64,000 bases of DNA from Lophium mytilinum (taxonomy: Eukaryota; Ascomycota; Dothideomycetes; Mytilinidiales; Mytilinidiaceae): NCBI GenBank assembly GCA_010093605.1, contig MU004186.1:1034616-1098615 (forward strand). The letters are read 5' to 3'. The notes under the pieces were generated by a model. The model was not told the DNA's origin and searched no databases. It saw only the letters and a program-made list of their open reading frames with translations. Positions 11,450 to 21,804 of this stretch are shown piece by piece. A program made the position numbers and the translations under genes. Position 1 is the first letter of the stretch, and each line of letters starts with the position of its first letter.

Positions 11450-12011
11450 ATTGAATTTACGGACGGGAAAAGCGGCGCAATAGAAATAAGGTTGAGATTA
11501 CTTTGAGATTACTGCGGAGTAATATATACGAAGACCCCGCATCCTCCATGATTCCGTGTGAACGGACTTGACTTCACGGTATTCATTCGTGTGGGGATAG
11601 GAAGTCGCTGTGATGAGGAAACTCGTTAGTAACTGCGGGCGTGAGAAAAGTCTGACTGGCTGTTGACCCATCTCCGACGGGTCACGTGACAGACATACGA
11701 TGGCTGGTAGGTAATATCTCCTGAAAACCCCAAATAAAACTACTAATGACTGAGTGAGGCTCATGTGGAGAGAGATTTTGCAATTGATTGATGAAGGGTA
11801 ATAGATCAGTTGCATGATGAAGCGCGTTGTTGAATTTCCACGTCTAGTAATCGTACAGTTCCTGAAAAGCCGTGCAAGATCTACTGACGCTCCCACCGCT
11901 CTCGTCGTTAGAAAATAATCCCACCAGATTGAGGGAAATCATGGCGGTAGCTCGGTAAGTATAGGGTTATTTTCGCAGAAAGAACGATCCAACGCGACAT
12001 GCTCAGATCCT
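11450..12011. other. Intergenic region upstream of the SDR gene
   Basis: Holds the promoter of the minus-strand SDR gene and the 3' end of the RCC1-repeat gene. A 132-codon minus frame (11498-11896) has no recognisable features. No repeat was seen. Confidence 0.4.
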
Positions 12012-13178
12012 TCATACGGCATGGCTTGACAAAACTACGAAAGAACTCTTGCTTCCGCAAGCAACGCTGCAAACCACCGACCCATGAAACACCGGTATCT
12101 CAGTCAGATCCTCAACGAAGTCCACTCTCTTCCCAAAACCCAGCTGGCCGAAGTGACCTTGGCCGCATGCAAGCACAGCTCTTTGGATTTTTGAGTTGCA
12201 TGCATCGCTTCTTGCCGCAACGATCAGATGGCCTGCACCGATGCCAAAGTCGACCACTTCGGCCTCAATCCCACCGATCCGAACGTCGACGACATGGACG
12301 TAAGTATCATCATCTTCACTCTTCAGTGCGGAGATCTTGTTCTCAAATCCTGGCTCTGTTCGACCCCAGATGTACAACTCCCTTCCGTCCATATCAGAGC
12401 CAACAGCGCCACTCATCCATCCTCCAGATGCAACTTTCTTGATGCGTATTCCTTCGATATACGGAATACGCGCTGGAGTAGTAGCCGGTGTATCTTTGTC
12501 AACCCCACGCCCAAGACACTGGGGATAACGCGGATCACCCCATGTGAAGACTTCTCCGTTGTCAAGCAGTAGCGTGAAAAACGTAGCGCCGGCCTCAAGT
12601 TGCATAGGCCTTGATCTCGTGAAACTGCGGCCGACGAGCTCGAGCAGCTCTTCTGAATTTGTGAGAGCCAATTCTGGGGTCGACTGGACGGGATGATAGA
12701 CATGGCGATGCCACTCTTCGAAATGCTCGATATTGTCGAATTCTTTGAGATATGACCCTTCGATAGCAACATCGCACGCAGTGCAGTAATTAATGACGGC
12801 AACTTTCCCATTTCCTGCAACGGCGACGACCGGAGTGACGAAAGATATCCTTCCAACTTTTGAAACGTCGCTGGTGGCTATATAGCCTCGAAGGCCGTCG
12901 TCGTTGCCGTAATACGCGTAATTTCGCGAGCCCTCGTATCCCAGTTTACTGAAATCCATGCGATTCGCGTTGCGGTTCGCGTCGCCATAGTATCTGGTTT
13001 TGGCGGCAGCGTGTCCTAGATACATGAGAGTACCCGCCCATGAAGCCCATAAGACCTTCGGCTCAATGTTATCAGTCGAGCCAGCCATTTTCTGAGGCTC
13101 AAGAATGTCGGCGCGTTGATTTGGGAGGGGACACAACTGACCCAGGGCGTTGAAGCCCCAGGAGTAAACGTCGAACAT
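12012..13178 (-). CDS. RCC1-repeat (beta-propeller) protein
   Basis: Single-exon gene of 388 aa with RCC1-type repeats, a seven-bladed propeller fold. It starts at once with a blade (MFDVYSWGFNALGQL); further blades contain GEVFTWGDPRYPQCLG, LYIWGRTEPG and LACGQGHFGQLG, and it ends with VCSVACGSKSSFVVL, which would close the propeller. Members range from Ran exchange factors to ubiquitin-pathway and unknown fungal proteins (such as yeast Ats1). At 388 aa with divergent blades this is probably not the essential Ran-GEF, so no role is assigned. A MITE lies 236 bp upstream of the start. Confidence 0.82.
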   Translation of the reverse strand: MFDVYSWGFNALGQLCPLPNQRADILEPQKMAGSTDNIEPKVLWASWAGTLMYLGHAAAKTRYYGDANRNANRMDFSKLGYEGSRNYAYYGNDDGLRGYIATSDVSKVGRISFVTPVVAVAGNGKVAVINYCTACDVAIEGSYLKEFDNIEHFEEWHRHVYHPVQSTPELALTNSEELLELVGRSFTRSRPMQLEAGATFFTLLLDNGEVFTWGDPRYPQCLGRGVDKDTPATTPARIPYIEGIRIKKVASGGWMSGAVGSDMDGRELYIWGRTEPGFENKISALKSEDDDTYVHVVDVRIGGIEAEVVDFGIGAGHLIVAARSDACNSKIQRAVLACGQGHFGQLGFGKRVDFVEDLTEIPVFHGSVVCSVACGSKSSFVVLSSHAV

Positions 13179-14580
13179 GCTTGATTTCCGCGAAGAGAGG
13201 GGTCTGCTGCGTTCGCTGCATCTTATATCCGTTTAGTACAGTTGCAGGTGAAGGAGCAACTGTCAGGGGTGGACCAACGAGCTATCAGGCTTGCTAAAAC
13301 TGACGCTTCACCCCATTTGATAATGTTTGAAGAAGTCCAGAGAGTGAATGTTTTTCTGAGAACATGTGGACTTGGCATGTAGTCGCGGACTGCCACTTTA
13401 TGTTCAAGGGGTACCGTGTTCTTTCTGCCAACTTAGAAGCCACGCTTGGCACGCTATCTTAAGCATAGATTTCAAGCGTATCAGGTCAGCGGCAGCGACT
13501 TGAATTGTGGGCCACCCGCCCCTGAGCCAGTCTGATATCTCCGCTAGGAGTCCGCTAGGATCCACTCCCGACGCCCTTGAGTTTAGGGGATCGACTAGCG
13601 TGCCAAGCGTGGCTTCTGAGTTGGCAGAAAGAACACGGTAGCAGGAAATGAGTTCCTAATGCCTTGGCTACTTGGAAGTCTAAACTACGTAGTTCTTTTG
13701 CCAGTAACGTTGGTAGGATTAGAGTTTCCTTACACCTGCTTGTGGTGCTAATAGAAATATAGGGTGACGGGCTCCAGACCCAATCTAGACACCCTTTACT
13801 ACCACTATCTCATACCCCCTATATCTAGGAACAGTCTCAGGCTTGCTAAAATAACGAAGTTGGTATTCCCCTTGAATTGCTGAAAGTTCTCCAAACGGAG
13901 CTAGAACTGGGTTGGCAAACTAACGTCCTGAAACATTGGGTTCATGAGCTTGCCCACTACTTCGAATACATCAGGAGCTACAGAGAGCGTCGCTCACATT
14001 AAATCTCCTTGTTCTCGGAACTCGATTCGCGAGGCTGAATATCACTCTCTCTCCGTAACTGTAACAAGCCCTACAGCAATTAACGGACACGCCATGCAGT
14101 CTGTGAAACTAAATCGATTAGATGTCTGTGCAGATATGATTACCGCTGTCTTGACTCTCTCAATACCCGCATGGAATATTTAATCACACTGTCGGAACGA
14201 ACTGTAAGACTATTTGGGCCATCTGAAACTGCGTGATTTTGCGGAGTCATTTGTGTATGTGGAAAAAGCCGGCGTGTCGATACTTGTGTCCTCGGACTGT
14301 TGTGAAAAGGCGAGACCGAATCTAGAAATTATAAAGGGGCATGTGTCCCACGATATCTCAAGTACGTCAGACATTCTAGAGCTCTATACTTTGAGTTCCA
14401 CAATTGTCATTCTACAGATAGTATACAGTTGCAGCCTCTCTGAGGAATCGGCTACTTACGTGATATCACACATGCTACTCCAGTCGTGTTGCAGCAGGTG
14501 CTATTCTTCGCATGCTCCAAACAGACTTACTACTGCAGCATACACGGCCTCAATGTCCGCCGTCGTATTTTTTTACCACT
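13179..14580. other. Gene-free region holding a MITE
   Basis: About 1.4 kb between the RCC1-repeat start and the bL28m 3' end. It contains the 225-bp MITE at 13414-13638. The words TCAGGCTTGCTAAAA occur on both sides of it (about 13286 and 13840), possibly a scar of another insertion. From 13660 to 14580 the sequence is AT-rich with only short open frames. Confidence 0.5.
13414..13638. mobile_element. MITE with 43-bp inverted repeats and TA duplication
   Basis: A 225-bp non-autonomous DNA transposon. The left end 13414-13456 (CCGTGTTCTTTCTGCC...) and right end 13596-13638 (...GGCAGAAAGAACACGG) are reverse complements at 42 of 43 positions; the one difference is a T/C transition. TA flanks both ends (13412-13413 and 13639-13640), the target duplication of Tc1/mariner and Fot1/pogo elements. 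The roughly 140-bp interior has no coding capacity. Near-identical ends suggest recent movement. No other copy is in this window. Confidence 0.85.
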
Positions 14581-15267
14581 TTACGCAGCCTGCAATTCAA
14601 CATCTTCAGCTTCTAATTCTGCCTCCACTTCCGCCTCTTGTTGCCTGTTCCTGGTATTTTGGTCTAGCCTTCCCCAGTGCTTATCAACCTCCTCTTTCGA
14701 CAAACCCAGCGCCAGTGCCTCTAACCGCAGCCTCTCCCTCACACTCTCTTCCTGCATCAGCCGCCACCTGAGTTTCCACCCCAGCTCCCCCAGTTCCTTC
14801 ACCCGGTTCTCTTTATCCTTGAGCAGGTACTCGTCCAGCCCACCTGACTTATCAATCGTCCGCAGTACTCTCGCCGAAACTCGTAGCTTCACCATCTTCC
14901 GCAGTGCGACACTGTACAACGACTTATTGAGAATGTTCGGCTTCCACGACCGCCGCGTATGGGTCTCTGTTCGCTTTGATACATTGTTGCCGAAATGGAT
15001 GCGCGTACCGCCGTAGAGGCCTCTGTTGGACTGCTTGTAGAGGAGCGCCGGGCCGTAGGGGTATGCGGGGATGGGAGCGTCGGCGGGGATGATGGCCGCG
15101 GGCTTGTATTTACGGAATTTGCCTTTGCCGGTCACGAGGTCGGAGTGGATGGGTTTCTTTGGCTTGCTGTAGCTGAGGAGGGGGGTGCTGGTGAAGGTTC
15201 GGATTATGGTGATGAGGGTTTTGTGAAGGGAGAGGGTAGGCCGGTGCAATCGGGCATGGAACGCCAT
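14581..15267 (-). CDS. MRPL24: Mitochondrial large-subunit ribosomal protein bL28m
   Basis: Structural protein of the mitochondrial 54S subunit, homologous to bacterial L28. Intronless, 228 aa. The first 30 or so residues (MAFHARLHRPTLSLHKTLI...) form a mitochondrial presequence. The L28 core follows: GLYGGTRIHFGNNVSKRTETHTRRSWKPN, then LYSVALRKMVKLRVSARVLRTI. The C-terminal tail is a long charged helix ending in Glu/Ala repeats, as in fungal mitochondrial versions. It diverges from PTH2 across 318 bp. Confidence 0.92.
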   Translation of the reverse strand: MAFHARLHRPTLSLHKTLITIIRTFTSTPLLSYSKPKKPIHSDLVTGKGKFRKYKPAAIIPADAPIPAYPYGPALLYKQSNRGLYGGTRIHFGNNVSKRTETHTRRSWKPNILNKSLYSVALRKMVKLRVSARVLRTIDKSGGLDEYLLKDKENRVKELGELGWKLRWRLMQEESVRERLRLEALALGLSKEEVDKHWGRLDQNTRNRQQEAEVEAELEAEDVELQAA

Positions 15268-15585
15268 TCTGGTAGATGCGTTGTGTGGCCAGCTGGATGA
15301 GGTCGCGGCGGAGCGCTGACCGCGGTGTAGATTGGTCGTGGTGTCGGGTGGCCCGACGATGGGATGGATTGAGGTTCTGGAAGTTTTAGACGCGCGACTA
15401 AGCTTAGGCGATAGGGCTGAACTTCTTTAGATCTGACTTCACAGCTCCAAACAAGCAGCGCATACTTTCCTTCTCCGGCTCGAGAGCAATCAACAAGCAG
15501 TAGCCCGATCTTACCACAATCGCCCCTCATTTCTTCCAGACATTGACGCCTTCTGCCCCTCACACCTCACGAAATATCCACAACG
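15268..15585. promoter_or_regulatory. Divergent promoter, bL28m / PTH2
   Basis: A 318-bp spacer between divergent starts of two genes that both serve translation (a mitoribosomal protein and a peptidyl-tRNA hydrolase). No specific site was recognised. Confidence 0.5.
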
Positions 15586-16299
15586 ATGGCTTCTCTCCAA
15601 GAACGCCCACCACCGACCACTGCCTCAATAGCCATAGCTTGCGCAATCATCGGCGGAGTCACTGGGTACTTCTTGGGACAAGGGGCTTCGATCGGGCTGT
15701 TCGGGGGTAGCTCGAGCCAGAAGCCAGGCCATTCGAAAGAAAAGCTGGACGAGGATGAGGAAGACGAGGACGAGAGTTCAAGCGACGAGGCCGAAGTTAC
15801 GTCAGCGCAGAAGAACTTCATGGCTAAGGATGCACATATCAAGGAGGAATGCAAGCTCGTCTTAGTGGTCAGGACGGATTTGGGCATGACAAAAGGTACG
15901 CCCAGGCGCACAAGAACACTCGCATTCTCCCCAATCTCTAAAGCTGCCTTTCAAAGTTTGGGATACGGGATGCTGATACAATAATTTCCAGGCAAAATTG
16001 GCGCACAGTGTGGTCATGCAACCCTTGCCTGCTACAAATACTTCCTCCGCAACTCTCCAGACTCGCCAATCCTTCGTAATTGGGAAAGATACGGGCAGAC
16101 AAAGGTCGCAGTACAGGTCAAGAGCGAGGAGGAGCTAGAGATACTGCAGGCTCAGGCAATGAGCTTAGGGCTATGCGCTCAGATCATACATGATGCGGGC
16201 AGGACACAGATCGCGAGTGGCAGTGCGACTGTACTAGGGATTGGTCCTGCACCGAAGAGCGTCGTGGATCAAGTCACTGGGGGCCTGAAGCTTTTGTGA
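15586..16299 (+). CDS. PTH2: Peptidyl-tRNA hydrolase 2
   Basis: Cleaves peptidyl-tRNA that drops off ribosomes, recycling tRNA; yeast and animal Pth2 are anchored to mitochondria. Exons 15586-15895 and 15992-16299, one 96-nt intron inside a Gly codon, 205 aa. A transmembrane anchor lies at residues 13-35 (ASIAIACAIIGGVTGYFLG), followed by an acidic linker (DEDEEDEDESSSDEAEV). The catalytic domain reads [29 protein letters not shown], then AGRTQIASGSATVLGIGP, which matches the Pth2 core including Lys, Asp and Thr active-site positions. No residue is missing. Confidence 0.94.
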
Positions 16300-17220
16300 A
16301 AGTGATGCTCGCATGCGAGGTTCGGAGTGGCATGGGGAATGGAGTCGAGGGTGTTGGAGGCCTTGGGTTCTAAGCATTTGTATGGCGTTCAACGAAAGGC
16401 ATGGAAATGAATACATGAGAGATATTGGCCAGGATACAGTAGGGTATCTTGCCATAAATTTGTATGCACTCACGCACTATATCGGGTCAGTTTGGCGTGC
16501 TTTCAGTACAACTTCAAGCATTTCAATGCTTGCAATTGTATCATCTGCCCAGTTTGATGAATCGCCGCTCAGCCAACGTGATATCATAGCTACACAGCAA
16601 TACACGCATCAAGCAGCGCCGATGAATGCGCACAGGTAGATGATGAGGCGCGTACTAGGTTTCTTATTATAAAGTTGTCCTCGCATGCAAGTCGAACTTG
16701 CGACAAACTGTCGGTCCTCGAAAAGATAATATTGTAGGCTGAATGGGTTTTTCCCAGACTTCACTAGCCGACGGCCGTCAGTAAAGGGATCGGAGATCAG
16801 ACGCCCAGGCATGCTCGCCCTCCACCGAAATCAAGCCCCCGAAAGGGCGACCTCAGGCTTTGAGAAAGCATCCAACTTGTTCTGAGACCTGTCGACCGGA
16901 AGATTGACATCATGGTGTAAAAGATGGCTCCATAGGTACGGTCGAACTGTCGAGTTGTCGACCGACAGCCCTCGAAAGGGCGCCGAGACATCAAGACACA
17001 GGTCTGTGGATGAAGAAGAACAGAAAGGCGCATTGGAGAACTTTTTGTAGGGCGGGTGGCCTTAGCGCCGCCAAGACTGCAGGGATTAAAACATTAGCGC
17101 ACCAGGCGCCATCGTCAACTTCAACCTCACTCGAAGCCTCACCTCGCTCCACCACCTCTCCCACAAACCCGCGTACCGCTACCACACCCTCCAACGCTGC
17201 TCTCATCAGAGACCGCCATC
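16300..17220. other. Intergenic region upstream of SNU66
   Basis: About 920 bp. It has several short self-complementary words (for example GCAAGTCGAACTTGC at about 16685) and the repeated word CTCGAAAGGG or a near match around 16715, 16840 and 16973. They do not fold into a tRNA cloverleaf by eye. The last 200 bp is the SNU66 promoter and leader. Confidence 0.4.
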
Positions 17221-19212
17221 ATGGATATCGTTTCCATCGAAGAGGCGAACAAGATTCGCGTGGCCATGGGGATGAAGCCCCTCCCCGTGCCAGGCGCAGC
17301 CGCTCCAGGACCTGTCTTTAGGGAGGCTGACGACGGCGACGATTCCGAAGACGACCCAGCAAGCACCATCGAGACCCGTACAGCCGCGGCCTACGACAAC
17401 TACCAGAAGCTGCAAGACGAAGCTGCGGCGAAGAAGGAACGCGACGCGAAGAAAGCCGCCATCAAGAAGGCCCGGGACAACGCGCAGCGTTTTGCCGCGC
17501 TGGAAGGCAAGGGCCTTGCGGACGAAGACGAGGACCTGGATACTAAGAGCTGGCTGCTCTCATCAAAGAAAAGACAGAAGAAGATCGAGAAGGCCAGGAA
17601 GCTCGCCTCAGAAATGGAGGAGCGTGAGAGGCAGGCGCTAGCTGCTACTGAATACACAGCTGCAGACCTGGCAGGCGTCAAAGTCGGGCACGAGGTCGAC
17701 GAATTCGGCGATGGCCAGGACGAGATTCTAGTCCTAGCCGATGGTGCTGTGACTGACGACGAGGCTGAGGACCAGCTCGAGTCAGGGAATCTCAGGGAGA
17801 AGGAGAGACTCAAGGAAAAGCTCGATAGCAAAAAGAGGAAGCGGGTGTACGATCCGAATGATCAAGACGAAGGCGAAAGCTCCGTATTGGCCCAATACGA
17901 CGAGGAGATCTCAGGCAAGAAGAAGAAGGCATTCACTCTCGACGGAAAGGGAAGGACGGTTGAAGAGGCCACTATGGCAAACACAGTCTCGTCAAAACCG
18001 AAAAAGGGAACAGCTTTCAGCTTGGACGATATCTTCAAGGACGAAACACCCATCTCCGACTACATGGACGTATCGAAAATCAAAGTCAAGAAGCCTAAGA
18101 AGAAGAAGAAGGAGTCCCGCAAGAGGGTGATCGACGAAGAAGACATTTTCGCAGTCGCTGAAGCAGCTTCACCCGCGAATGACGTCGAGGATGGCGCGAT
18201 GGATATCGATACTCCGAACCAGGCCGCACTCGTTCCACAGCGAAAGAAGCCTACATTTGACGATGCTTTTGTAGATGATGACGACCTCCAGGCTCAACTT
18301 GCGATGCAAAGAAGGGCTGCCCTCAAGAAGCGCAAGAAGATGCGTCCTGAGGACCTACTCCGCCAAATGCAAGAAGAGGAATCGGCCACACCTGATGTTA
18401 TGGAGACTACTGAGGACGGCGAGGATGGTCCTGGACTAGTCATCGACGAGACTTCGGAATTTATTGCCAACTTCCAGAAACCGGCGGAAGCAAAAGCTCG
18501 GCCAGATAAGGGGCGTCCGTCGATGAGCCCAGACTCTCCTGCGGCTAATGCTGAAGATGACTTCGACATGGCTGACGCAACTGTGGTTCGAGAGGGACGC
18601 TCACGCACGCGCAGTGTATCCGTAGAGATGCCTACAACTGGCCTGGACGATGAAACGACTTTGGACAAGGGTATTGGTGCAGCTCTTACGCTTTTGAGGC
18701 AGCGTGGTATCGTGCAGGGTGGCGATGCCGGGGACCTGAACACTGCTACGCGTGAGCGCCATCGCTTCTTGGGAGAAAAGCAGAAGGCCGAGGACGCAGC
18801 CGAGAGAAAGGCCAGGGATCAGCGAGAACAGGACCGGAAGTCTGGACGCTTGGATCGGATGAATGCTCAGGATAGGGAGGCCTATGCTCGCTCAACGAAT
18901 CTAGCCCGCGAACACGCCGAAGCGCGGAAGCAGGCTGAAATGTACAAGACCTACACGCCAACCTTCGAACTTAAGTACACGGATGAGCACGGGAGGAACA
19001 TGGACCAAAAGGAAGCCTTCCGCCATCTGTCTCACCAGTTCCACGGGAAGGGTTCTGGCAAGATGAAGACGGAGAAGCATATCTCAAAGATCGAAGCCGA
19101 GAAGAAGAGGTTGGCGGCTAGCACTTTGGACGCCAGTCAGCACACGGGCATGTCGAGTGCACAAGGTGTCCAGGCGAAGAAGCACAAACAAGCTGGTGTA
19201 CGCTTGCAGTAG
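17221..19212 (+). CDS. SNU66: U4/U6.U5 tri-snRNP protein Snu66 / SART-1
   Basis: Spliceosome component that holds the U4/U6.U5 tri-snRNP together before activation. Intronless, 663 aa, within the SART-1 family range. The N-terminus (SIEEANKIRVAMGMKPLPVP) and the AYDNYQKLQ segment are family hallmarks. Charged Lys/Glu coiled-coil stretches follow, with KKARDNAQRFAALEGKGLA, WLLSSKKRQKK, nuclear-type basic runs (KVKKPKKKKKESRKR), and the conserved C-terminal block DEHGRNMDQKEAFRHLSHQFHGKGSGK. It contains an acidic, Ser-poor middle. The start is the first ATG in frame, right after the leader. Confidence 0.93.
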   Translation: MDIVSIEEANKIRVAMGMKPLPVPGAAAPGPVFREADDGDDSEDDPASTIETRTAAAYDNYQKLQDEAAAKKERDAKKAAIKKARDNAQRFAALEGKGLADEDEDLDTKSWLLSSKKRQKKIEKARKLASEMEERERQALAATEYTAADLAGVKVGHEVDEFGDGQDEILVLADGAVTDDEAEDQLESGNLREKERLKEKLDSKKRKRVYDPNDQDEGESSVLAQYDEEISGKKKKAFTLDGKGRTVEEATMANTVSSKPKKGTAFSLDDIFKDETPISDYMDVSKIKVKKPKKKKKESRKRVIDEEDIFAVAEAASPANDVEDGAMDIDTPNQAALVPQRKKPTFDDAFVDDDDLQAQLAMQRRAALKKRKKMRPEDLLRQMQEEESATPDVMETTEDGEDGPGLVIDETSEFIANFQKPAEAKARPDKGRPSMSPDSPAANAEDDFDMADATVVREGRSRTRSVSVEMPTTGLDDETTLDKGIGAALTLLRQRGIVQGGDAGDLNTATRERHRFLGEKQKAEDAAERKARDQREQDRKSGRLDRMNAQDREAYARSTNLAREHAEARKQAEMYKTYTPTFELKYTDEHGRNMDQKEAFRHLSHQFHGKGSGKMKTEKHISKIEAEKKRLAASTLDASQHTGMSSAQGVQAKKHKQAGVRLQ

Positions 19213-19901
19213 GGTGGACGACTGGGGCCTTCAGGATGTACTGCTACATGGCAGTTCAGTGACCGGTGGCAAGTCTCCTGACATACCCCCGGATCTCATT
19301 AAAACTCACCGGGTATCTACCACATTTCCATGCGACACTCTTAGGTAACCTCATAGGTCTAGACACCAACACATTAGAACATTGCTAACTCTACACCTTT
19401 GCCAACTCAGGATTTGAGTAACGGCTCAGGTTCGAAAAGTAAGGACATTGCGTGGTCGAGGTTCGCGCTGAGAAACTCTTAGCGTTGGAATAGGCTTTTT
19501 GGGGTTTCGGGAGACTTCGGGCTTAGTATTGTACTTATACTTCTTTTGAGGTCAGTATACTCGGAGAATGCACAAATTGAAAATGCTGATGATTTGGAAT
19601 GCGATGACCGGCGGCTTCGGAAAGGAAGGTCACTTCGGTCGCAGTAGCTATGGCAGCCTAGGATGGCACAAATACAAGTATATCATATCTCCAGAATAGG
19701 TCAGAAAGTGTTCCACCTTTGTCAAAAGTGCCTTAATTTACTGTATAGGAAGAGGAACACCATAGAGTCTAAGCAACGCTCTAGCATGTGAGTACACAAG
19801 TCTGCTTATGATACTATTGACCTGTTGTCCGCACAACTTGGGTACAGCTTTAGACTCATACATCCCTCCTTACCACGTCCGCTCCCATGTATGGGCTACT
19901 C
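19213..19901. other. Convergent intergenic region
   Basis: About 690 bp between the 3' ends of SNU66 and the first RING gene. AT-rich, no open frame of note, no repeat seen. Confidence 0.45.
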
Positions 19902-21311
19902 TCATCCTGGAAGTTGTCCAAAATTTATTCCGAACTCCCTCATGGGCCTGCGAAGCTCTGGGGAAAGCGCCATTATCTCGTAAAATAGTTCGAAGATGGT
20001 GACGATTACCTCACACGAGTCCGGAAAGAGGTCTTGGCCCAGGCCTCTTGTATGATGGAATATTTCATTGACAAGCGGGCCGAAATTCTTGAGCGTGCGA
20101 CACATAGCCAAGAATGCCAGCATCGGCCGGAGCAGCGGACTGTCGTGCCTAGGCGTAAGAAAGATCTCGCTTCGCAACCGATCTGCTGGCACTGTGAAGA
20201 CCTCTCGACACATTGGGCAAGTGTTTCGTGACGCAAACCAGGCCCTCAAACACTCGCGGCCGAAGATGTGCGAGCATTTGTTTGTTTTGACCCAGTTGGC
20301 AGCGTTGTGTGCTTCGAGACATATGTCGCAGTTTCCAGGTCCAGGCGTTGTCGGCGATGTGACCATATCTAAGATACTCCAATCCTCATTGTGTATCTCC
20401 ACGAACGAGTGTTTGCTGATGATACGCACTTTTTGAAGTTCCCTTCTGCCCAAGACCGCTAGATCATCCCGAATTTTCCTCAAGGGCCTCGATAGTAATT
20501 GAAATATCAAGGTACAGTCACGCCTCAGATCTCTCCGACACTCTTCCACCCATGGTTCTGCCCTCTCGTCCGCCCATGTTTCTCCCATCTCTTCCAAATC
20601 ACGGATGTGCTGTAGCTCGTCCTGCATGCCCATCATTAAGAAGATAGCAGGCGGGATGAGAGACCCATCAACGCTCCAATTGACTCCTTGAAATATGAGT
20701 TGCCAGAAGCAATTCGTAAGGGTCAAGAACTCGACCTTGTCCGCTGGCCATTCTCTATTGCCATCATAGCAGGCCTCATAGAAGTAGTCTTCAATATTCC
20801 GCCCTTGTTCGTTGAGCCGCCGTACATGCGGCTCCCACTTCCGTCGTAGGTGATGCCAATTGAAGTTCTTCAAGTAGTCTTCTGTCAGCCTCAACACGTT
20901 CGACGAGAGACCCACATAAGGCCTCTGCTCGCGTCTCAGCAATGCGAGAAACATGATACGGTTATAATTTGGACGCCAGCGATGGACCCCTTCCTCCAGG
21001 AATCCTTGTACTCGCTCCATCTCGCTCGTTGGTATGCGCGCTGCTTGGTCGTACAGAGAATCGTTCTCGCGATATGTCGCGAATGTTTCGAGGATGTCCG
21101 CTGAGGACGATCTAGTCCGCTCCACGTCGCGGTGAATCTCTGTAGGCCATTTATCGCGAGGTTCTGCCCATACCTTCCGCACAAAGATGTCGATGCCACG
21201 GAGGGCAGCGTTGGGGTTGTTGGCGTACGACAATGAGTCTTCGAGGAAGCGATTGATCATGGCCTGGGTGACTTGCGCAGCAATAGATGAGGTTGGGGTA
21301 ACGGAAGCCAT
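19902..21311 (-). CDS. RING-type zinc finger protein, one ligand position unusual
   Basis: Intronless, 469 aa, probable E3 ubiquitin ligase or relative. The first 325 residues are helical and unknown to me. The RING lies at residues 328-368: CDIC, a 14-residue loop, KCSH, then FGREC and CPMC. In most RINGs the pattern is C-x-H-x2-[C/H]-x2-C; here CSHIFGREC has Gly where the fifth metal ligand should be. This may be a lineage feature, with zinc bound by another residue, or a weakened finger. A C-terminal tail of about 100 residues is hydrophobic in part. A second RING gene follows 493 bp upstream on the same strand. Confidence 0.75.
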   Translation of the reverse strand: MASVTPTSSIAAQVTQAMINRFLEDSLSYANNPNAALRGIDIFVRKVWAEPRDKWPTEIHRDVERTRSSSADILETFATYRENDSLYDQAARIPTSEMERVQGFLEEGVHRWRPNYNRIMFLALLRREQRPYVGLSSNVLRLTEDYLKNFNWHHLRRKWEPHVRRLNEQGRNIEDYFYEACYDGNREWPADKVEFLTLTNCFWQLIFQGVNWSVDGSLIPPAIFLMMGMQDELQHIRDLEEMGETWADERAEPWVEECRRDLRRDCTLIFQLLSRPLRKIRDDLAVLGRRELQKVRIISKHSFVEIHNEDWSILDMVTSPTTPGPGNCDICLEAHNAANWVKTNKCSHIFGRECLRAWFASRNTCPMCREVFTVPADRLRSEIFLTPRHDSPLLRPMLAFLAMCRTLKNFGPLVNEIFHHTRGLGQDLFPDSCEVIVTIFELFYEIMALSPELRRPMREFGINFGQLPG

Positions 21312-21804
21312 GGGTGCTTCGCAGTTTACGCTTGCAATTGGGCTTGAGAGAATGCTTAGAAAGGTGTTTTACCTGCTGCAAGATTCTAATGGATTTATAG
21401 GAGTGTTGTGTATGCGTAGTGCACACTTCATCGTGGTTATGTATCAGTATTACGTGTTGTTCACTTTATGATCACGTTGGCCAGTCTACACGACACCGGG
21501 GGTGAAGGCGTAGCGCAAAGGAAAGGTAAAGTGTCAGTCTTATCCCTTTTACAAATCTGTATGACATGTCATCATTCAAGTTTAACTCGTTGTCGTATCC
21601 ACTAATAGCACAAACTATGCTAGCAAGACTTCTTACACATTCGCCAGTCCTCGCTAGCTCAAGCAAGCAATTTGAGCATGCTTCTGGACCTAGACTTCCA
21701 TCGCTGATTTATCCCTCATAAGAATAGTAAAAAGTAACATCGGCATTGAAAAAAGTCCCCAAGGTGCCGGCAGGTACTAGAGCTCCACAGCTCAAGCAAC
21801 GCCC
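21312..21804. other. Intergenic region between two RING genes
   Basis: A 493-bp spacer holding the promoter of the first RING gene and the 3' end of the second. No other gene or repeat seen. Confidence 0.4.

Noticed and set aside
13286-13855. TCAGGCTTGCTAAAA on both sides of the MITE as a target duplication
   Set aside because: The two copies are over 500 bp apart and not at the element ends; the TA at the exact ends fits better.
16670-16990. Possible tRNA or repeat (short palindromes and recurring CTCGAAAGGG)
   Set aside because: No cloverleaf and no A/B box pair could be made; words are too short and scattered for a defined repeat.
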